Source of the DNA: Paralichthys olivaceus
Lineage: Eukaryota; Chordata; Actinopteri; Pleuronectiformes; Paralichthyidae
Reading direction: 5' to 3'
Assembly (NCBI RefSeq): GCF_024713975.1
Contig: NC_091113.1
Coordinates: 12,908,501-12,972,500, forward strand
DNA: 64,000 bases
In this document: positions 51,141 through 64,000 of the stretch, piece after piece
Layout: each line of letters opens with the position of its first letter
Position numbering within the stretch: the stretch's first letter is position 1
Translations under genes and position numbers: made by a program
The notes under the pieces: model-generated
Told to the model about the DNA's origin: nothing
Databases searched by the model: none
The model's input: the letters and a program-made list of their open reading frames with translations, nothing else

Positions 51141-52882
51141 TGCGTTCAATATGGAATTCAATATTTATATAAATAAATATGTATGTGCTGACTTGATAAA
51201 GAGTAAGAATCTTGTTGTATATCTTTACAAATACCAGTAACTCAAACTTAAACTATTTTTTATTCACATTACTGGAGCCAATGTAAATAAATGAGCTCTG
51301 AGACTTTATTTTACAACCCATTGGCATTTCTGTATCACAGAAAAGATAATCAGGGAAGGAAAAAAAACAAACCAACACATAAATGTACATGGAAGCAGAT
51401 ACTTTCCACAGAGAGGGATACAAGAATGAAGTGGATGTGAACCTTCATTTGATTCACTTGTTGATTCAACATTTTGTTAGCAGGTACTGAGGAAGTAAAG
51501 GTCCACATGTGGACTAAAAGAATCAGATATAACCTCCCATGAGGTTTTGAATGAATTTCAGGTCAATCATATCCAACCATGTGACACAGTAATCTGGAGT
51601 ACTTACATCAAGTGGTGATTTACAGTATAACATCAGTTGTCAGTTTTTCCTCCAATATTTCAAAACTTATATGCTGTTCCTTCATTTTTAAAGAAAAAAC
51701 AGAAACCTTTTTGAAAATTCATGCAAAATCAGGACCTTTCTGCAGGAGAAAAAGTTTAAATAAATAAACAATTGGAAAACATATGGTGTGTTTGACCTTG
51801 TAGAGGTTTGAGGATTGGTCGGGGGTGGAATAAGAATGGTGTCGGGGAAGAAGTGGGTAAATTCAAATATTCTTACATAGTATTAAAGCGTACCAGTACA
51901 TTTGAATGTGAAGAAATACATATGATTCTTCTCTGTAACCTTTTGTAATAATGACAATATGCCCTGTGGTGGATGACAGCATTACTGTAACACTAAACAT
52001 GGTCACACTATTAGACAATAATCAATCTGTGATCAATACATCCCACAAGTTATGCTCTTTCATCTTAATTCAGTCGTTAAGTCCAACTGCCTCATTCTTT
52101 TGTGTGCGACTTCCTACGTTTCCCAGGATACATTTCAAAAGCAGGAGAGACTGCTGTCATTAGGTGCAGCTTTGATTTAGGTCAAATTAGCTTGTGGACA
52201 CAACAGTTCCTCCCTATAACCATTAGGTGGCAGGCTATCCCAGAAGTAATTGAGTGGATAAATGAATTGTGCAAAGACAAATTTCTGGAACAACAAGATC
52301 ACTGCATGTACCGCTTCACAAAACAATAAAAGGACCCAGGCGCAAACTATAGCAGTGTTGTCGTATCTCAGTGAGGACTTTAAATAATACAGGAGCAGAT
52401 TGAATCACAATGGTTGGCGAAAGCTGATTAGTTCCATGCAATGTGCAACGCAATTCTAACACAACAAGGTGACTGACTGCCATCCTCCAGCTGCAGAGTG
52501 AAGAGGCTTCCATGCTCAACTGACCTGTTTGTACAGCTGCAAAAACACTGGCAGTGGATTACATCACCAACCGGGTGAAAGCTTAGTGTGTCAGAGTGTA
52601 TGTGTGTGTGTCTCTCTACCCAGTTATCACTGTTTGGCTCTGAAACGTCGCCATGGTCCATGATCAACATCAGCTTGCCACTTAGTCTGAAGTAATTTAC
52701 TCACATTTTAACTTTCCGAGGTATACCGACACATTACTTCAGTCCAAAGTGCGTGCTAATGCAGATGATGGAGCGCTCGTCAACGGTCTTCATCGCCCTT
52801 CATCCCGCACGATTCTCACCCCCCTGTTTTCCCCCTGATAATCCTCATCCTCCTTCACGCTGTCTCTCCTCGCTCCTCTTCC

Positions 52883-59981
<7,099 letters not shown>

Positions 59982-60521
59982 TTTGTTCACTGACAAAGAT
60001 GTGCCGGTCATAAGTGACGTCACGCCTATTTAAATCGCGGCCCCGCAGGTCCTTCAAGGACTAAATACTTTTCCTTCATTTTAAATCTCATTCAAATTGT
60101 TTTGCAAAACACATTTAAGCTTATAATTCGTAATATTACTTAAATTTATTTTCTACGTCCAAGTTATATGAATTAGAAAATTACGTGGAGGCGAAATGAT
60201 TTTAAAATGTATTTGATTTCTATAAAGCTGAAAGGATAAGAATGATTCCTATTTTACGTCTACTTTTTTTAAATAGATAAAACTAAATATTTAATGTAAC
60301 ACTGTTACAGTTGTGAACAAAAATCAATCATTTAACTAAATTTTGGTGAAATGCAAAAAAAGATTTTTTTTAAATGTATTCGATGATACGCGTGTCTGCG
60401 CTGTCTGCTTGGAGACGCCAGGTGGCGGTAGTCTACTTCCTCCAACAAGTGTACAGGTCAAAGGTAGAAGTAGTAGAAGAAGAAGCAGAAACAGCGGCGC
60501 TTTCCTTACGTTAGCTACAAA
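59982..60521. promoter_or_regulatory. Head-to-head aco2/phf5a promoter region with consensus CRE
   Basis: The two start codons face away from each other across 540 bp. A perfect palindromic CRE (TGACGTCA) lies at 60015-60022, 34 bp from the aco2 ATG, next to a CpG-rich patch (ATCGCGGCCCCGC). The middle (about 60070-60400) is AT-rich, and the phf5a side has a DR1-like AGGTCAAAGGTAG at 60455-60467. The human genes are likewise divergent neighbours. Shared regulation is inferred; the sites are seen. Confidence 0.6.
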
Positions 60522-61797
60522 ATGGCTAAACATCATCCAGATCTGATCTTTTGCAGAAAACAGGCCGGTGTTGGTAGGTGTTGACCTGTCCGGTCTTAAA
60601 TGTCATCTTACAGCTTTGTTTTTTCAGTTTCCCGAAGTACTTAACCGCTGCGCAGCCGTGTATTTAAACAAAGTTAGCTTACATGCTAACAATCCCAGCA
60701 TGTATTCCATTGAAAGTACATTAGCCGATGGTGCTAGCCTGGAAATGTCGACAGCTATCAGTCGCTTATGTTGACGAGAGTTGTTTCATGTCATCGTATT
60801 TGATAATGAGTTTTATTACAAGCAGAAGGAAGAAGTTGTAGTTTTTACTCGAGTGTAGAAACACTGTAAGGATTCTCATTTACTCACACACTGACTAACT
60901 GCATTGTTTTCTTTCCTCAGCTATCGGGAGACTTTGCGAGAAATGTAAGTGATCACGTCTGTGTTTAACACTGCATTAGTATTTATTTATTTATTTACAG
61001 TCACCGTCCACTGATCACTAACTGCTGTTCCACAATATTGCAAGGAATTAGTAATGCAATGTCTTCTTGGATAATGATACTAATAATCACAGCATCGACT
61101 CAAAAACCAAAGACCAAGCTTCCTGGAGGTTTAACTGACATTGTCATCTAAGTTTTGTAAAAATGAATCTCTACTTTGATTTGGATTTGAGACACATTTG
61201 AATTCCATATTGTTCTGGGACCAAATCAGAATGATACATTTCATCAAGATGATTATTTGACACGTAATGGCCCCAATTGAAATATTACTATTATTATTAT
61301 TATCAGTGTCATGATTTAAAAATTTTATTCAACACTGCCTTTTTTTCTCTTGGTTTATTTCCCTGCTCCTCTCAGGTGATGGAAAGTGCGTCATCTGTGA
61401 TTCCTATGTGAGACCGTGCACACTAGTGCGCATCTGTGACGAGTGTAATTACGGCTCCTACCAGGGACGCTGTGTCATCTGTGGTGGGCCGGGTGTGTCT
61501 GATGCCTACTACTGTAAAGAGTGCACCATCCAGGAGAAAGATGTGAGTAAAGTGGCTGAAGGGAAAATAATATGTTTGAGAAATTAAATTGTAAGATTTG
61601 TTTTCTTTGTTGTGTGAGTAAAATCTAAACTGAGCCCTAAATATGAAACTTAATTTTACTTCTTTAGGATGAAAATCTTTTAACTCTCTCTTTCCCTGTC
61701 CTCACAGCGAGATGGATGTCCGAAGATTGTAAACTTGGGCAGCTCTAAAACGGATCTGTTTTATGAAAGGAAGAAGTACGGCTTCAAGAAGAGGTGA
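60522..61797 (+). CDS. phf5a: PHF5A, SF3b14b subunit of the U2 snRNP (4 exons)
   Basis: PHF5A is the smallest zinc-binding subunit of SF3b. It helps the U2 snRNP hold the branch-point adenosine and forms part of the pladienolide pocket. Exons 60522-60573, 60921-60944 (a 24-nt micro-exon), 61376-61542 and 61708-61797 sum to 333 bp, 110 aa. As far as I recall the human protein, the translation is identical throughout. Thirteen cysteines (11, 23, 26, 30, 33, 40, 46, 49, 58, 61, 72, 75, 85) form the three-zinc knot, and Tyr36 of the drug/branch-point pocket is kept. The C-terminus is basic ([11 protein letters not shown]). The ATG is in good context (acaaaATGG). Poly(A) signal AATAAA is at 61882-61887. 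Confidence 0.98.
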
Positions 61798-61881
61798 AGA
61801 TGCTGCTGCAGAGTCCCTGTTTTAGTTTTTCAGCTTTTGCAGACTTTCTTTGAAACCTCAAGAAACATTTTTTGACTTGTC

Positions 61882-61887
61882 AATAAA
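61882..61887 (+). terminator. phf5a: phf5a poly(A) signal
   Basis: AATAAA lies 85 bases after the phf5a stop codon, followed by T- and GT-rich sequence (TTTTATATTTCTGCC, then TGTGAATGTTTTG). This gives a short 3' UTR of about 100 bases, as expected for this compact housekeeping gene. Confidence 0.8.
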
Positions 61888-61899
61888 AATCAGTTTTAT

Positions 61900-64000
61900 A
61901 TTTCTGCCTTTATCACTGTGAATGTTTTGCATATTCAGTGTTGGTTGTTCACTCAGCGCTCAATATTAATAATCTCTGAACTAGACATAGACGTGGGTTG
62001 TTCAATGTGCTATTACCCACTGACATTAAAACAAGAATCAATTGAGTTGCAAGTAATTCTCAAACTTGAAATAAACTGTCCATGAAAGGTGCAAGCTCCA
62101 AGTTCAATGAATCCATGTCCTGAAGACTTTGATCTCCATCTGCAGGATGTAACTCAGTAAACATGCATTTTAATCCATTAGGGAAAAAATGCTCTCCATT
62201 ATGAGGTGGTGTCTGTTTAGATAATGAGCTGAATCACCTTCAACCCAGTTTCTTCATTCAACAGCTTCCTCAGCCTCTTCCAGCAGGTGGCAGTGTTTCA
62301 CTACGTCTTTTCACTGCAGCAGCAGTTGGACTGAAAACTGAGTGACTTGTGTTCAGATAGTGGAGAACCAGACAAAATAATAATGTGACTTAAAATGATC
62401 AGGGGAATAACTAAAGAATCTGTTAAGATTTTAAAGTCATTTCATGCATGAAACCTTGGTAAATGAATAGCATTTGAATTAATGTTTTTGTATTTGCTTT
62501 ATTTATGTCATAGTTCACTGAAATTTGACCCTGTCAGATGATTCTTCACTATTTTCATCAATTGGATGTTGAATGATTGAACTGGATTGAAACATGTCCA
62601 CAGGAAAAGACTTATTCAACAAGGCTTTATTTATATTAAGTATATACAGGACAAAGGTAGCCACAGTCAAAATGCAAAGACATTTCTTTATAAAGATGTA
62701 ACCAGGAGGATTGAAAAGAACCTGTCAACTTTAACAAACTGACCTGTTCCAGGTAGAGAGTGGATACAATCTCCAAAAGCATTAAAAAACTATTAAAACA
62801 GGAATCAGGAAGAACATCATTACCTGCTAAATAATACCTAAAATTGTGATTGGTTTGTTATGAAAAGTGTGATTCTTTCTTTACTGAAATCAACAAGGAT
62901 GGGAGTAAAATGGTCTCCTCACCATAAATGTAGATGAATGTGGTAATCCTGATTTTTACTCCACTGAGAAGAGGCACTAACAGATGAATCTGTATTACTG
63001 GTTCTAACGCTAAAAAAACAAACTATCATATTTGTTTTTCAACATGGAAAGAGCATAATAATGAATTTATATTGTTAAAGGGACATTGTCTATAGGTGGA
63101 AGCATGGCAGCAAAATAACAGTGTCTTTCCCTTTTGTCTGAACTGGACAGTGAAATGATCAGATGTCATGTTGAACAGTGTTTCCTCTGTAAACTGGCAA
63201 ACTGCATTGAAAGGCTTCAGATATAAAAAAAAGACACTGAGATTACATTACAGTTTGTATCTAGACTTCCTGGTTTGTCAAAAATAGCATAAAACCAACA
63301 GACAAATAAATCAGGTGGTAACAGACACTGTCCTCTAAAGAATCTGGTTTGTAAGTCTGTTAAAAAACAATACACACTGTAAATATACATATGTTCCAGT
63401 CAAGGGTTTTTGACTTAGTTGTATATCTAGAAGATTTAATTCTAAATTTATTATAAAAATAAGCTTGATGACTTTGAGTATGTCTCCTGCAGCAGACGCA
63501 TTACAGCTGTCTTTGTTTTCAGGGCCAACAATATGCGACACCAGGAGATGCTAAGGTAAAAGGAAATCTACACTAACTGCTTAATATCTCCAACAACTGT
63601 GCCTTGACTGGCACAGTATGGGAGTTATGTCCTGTGAATGAAAACAGTTGTATAATGTCGAGGAGAAAAAGTTTTCTAAAGAATAAATTTAGGCTACAAC
63701 TATTTACAGTACATGCATTAATGGATTCTATGCACAACACTTCTTAAGTGAGACTGACGTAACTGGACGAGTCAACACTACGACCTGCAGAGAGCTGAGC
63801 AGGCGTCCTAATCAGTGACGGACACAGCACTAGAGAGACAGCAGGACGCACAGTACACTGAAACAGGGGGGACAGAGTGTACACCTCTGTACTGCTGGTT
63901 AAGGAGTAACGTGTTCACGTAGAGAAGTGACCATGACTGAATTACAGAAGTCCCCTGAAGAAGCTTAAGTCACTGGAAATTCCAGAGTCAGAATGTTTCT
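61900..64000. other. Region right of phf5a; possible 3' end of a minus-strand gene
   Basis: No coding exon is recognised. At 62626-62631 the minus strand has AATAAA (plus TTTATT), and the sequence to the right (62650-64000) is AT-moderate, low in obvious repeats and without splice-flanked frames. This would fit the 3' UTR of a minus-strand gene continuing outside the window. In human the next gene in this direction is TOB2, oriented like PHF5A, which would not match. The evidence is weak either way. Confidence 0.25.

Larger units (their letters stand above)
47403..52882. other. csdc2 5' region and csdc2-aco2 intergenic DNA
   Basis: Contains the probable csdc2 5' UTR intron and first exon (about 50550-50800), a SINE (about 48405-48712), a degenerate CCTAA-type repeat cluster (about 49380-50160), a truncated LINE tail (about 50930-51140) and, between about 51300 and 52882, the probable 3' UTR of aco2 (a minus-strand AATAAA lies at 51305-51310). 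In the human locus POLR3H lies between ACO2 and CSDC2; I see no trace of it here. Confidence 0.55.

Noticed and set aside
52102-52329. 75-codon plus-strand frame resembling a start of an Ig-like segment (GETAVIRCSF)
   Set aside because: Only a few residues resemble an Ig strand; no cysteine partner, no WYKQ motif, and it lies antisense in the probable aco2 3' UTR.

Overview
The window is a piece of a vertebrate nuclear genome, almost certainly a ray-finned (teleost) fish. Reasons: compact GT-AG introns, many CA/GT microsatellites, and fish-type dispersed repeats (tRNA-derived SINEs, MITE-like elements, truncated LINE tails) around genes whose proteins are highly similar to human ones. A percomorph is my guess from the repeat flavour; the sequence does not prove it. 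There is nothing prokaryotic or viral.

Layout. 267-443 (+): last coding exon of plbd1 (phospholipase B-like). 3134-15123 (+): complete six-exon kctd17 (BTB/CUL3 adaptor), starting in a CpG-rich promoter with an 8.2-kb first intron. 15.1-23.7 kb: repeat-rich intergenic DNA with a foldback element and a possible distal poly(A) signal. 38361-23753 (-): complete 27-exon gucy2c (guanylin receptor guanylate cyclase, 1071 aa). 38.4-46.4 kb: repeat-rich intergenic DNA. 47402-46380 (-): three-exon csdc2 (cold-shock RNA-binding protein), with a probable non-coding first exon near 50.55 kb. 59981-52883 (-): complete 17-coding-exon aco2 (mitochondrial aconitase, 782 aa). 60522-61797 (+): complete four-exon phf5a (SF3b subunit, 110 aa), head-to-head with aco2 across about 540 bp. 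61.9-64 kb: no recognised gene.

I traced exon junctions by hand. Every intron used is GT-AG, every junction keeps frame, and the exon lengths of the five complete genes add up to intact reading frames. The genes are unrelated in function (lysosomal hydrolase, ubiquitin adaptor, gut receptor, RNA binding, TCA cycle, splicing). What links them is ancestral linkage: plbd1 and gucy2c lie close together on human 12p13, while kctd17, csdc2, aco2 and phf5a lie on human 22q12-q13.

I did not find a novel molecular system. The best second-look items are CA repeats abutting splice sites in gucy2c, the mixed 12p/22q gene order with polr3h absent between aco2 and csdc2, a consensus CRE in the aco2/phf5a promoter, a tandem NAGNAG acceptor in kctd17, and several MITE/foldback families.
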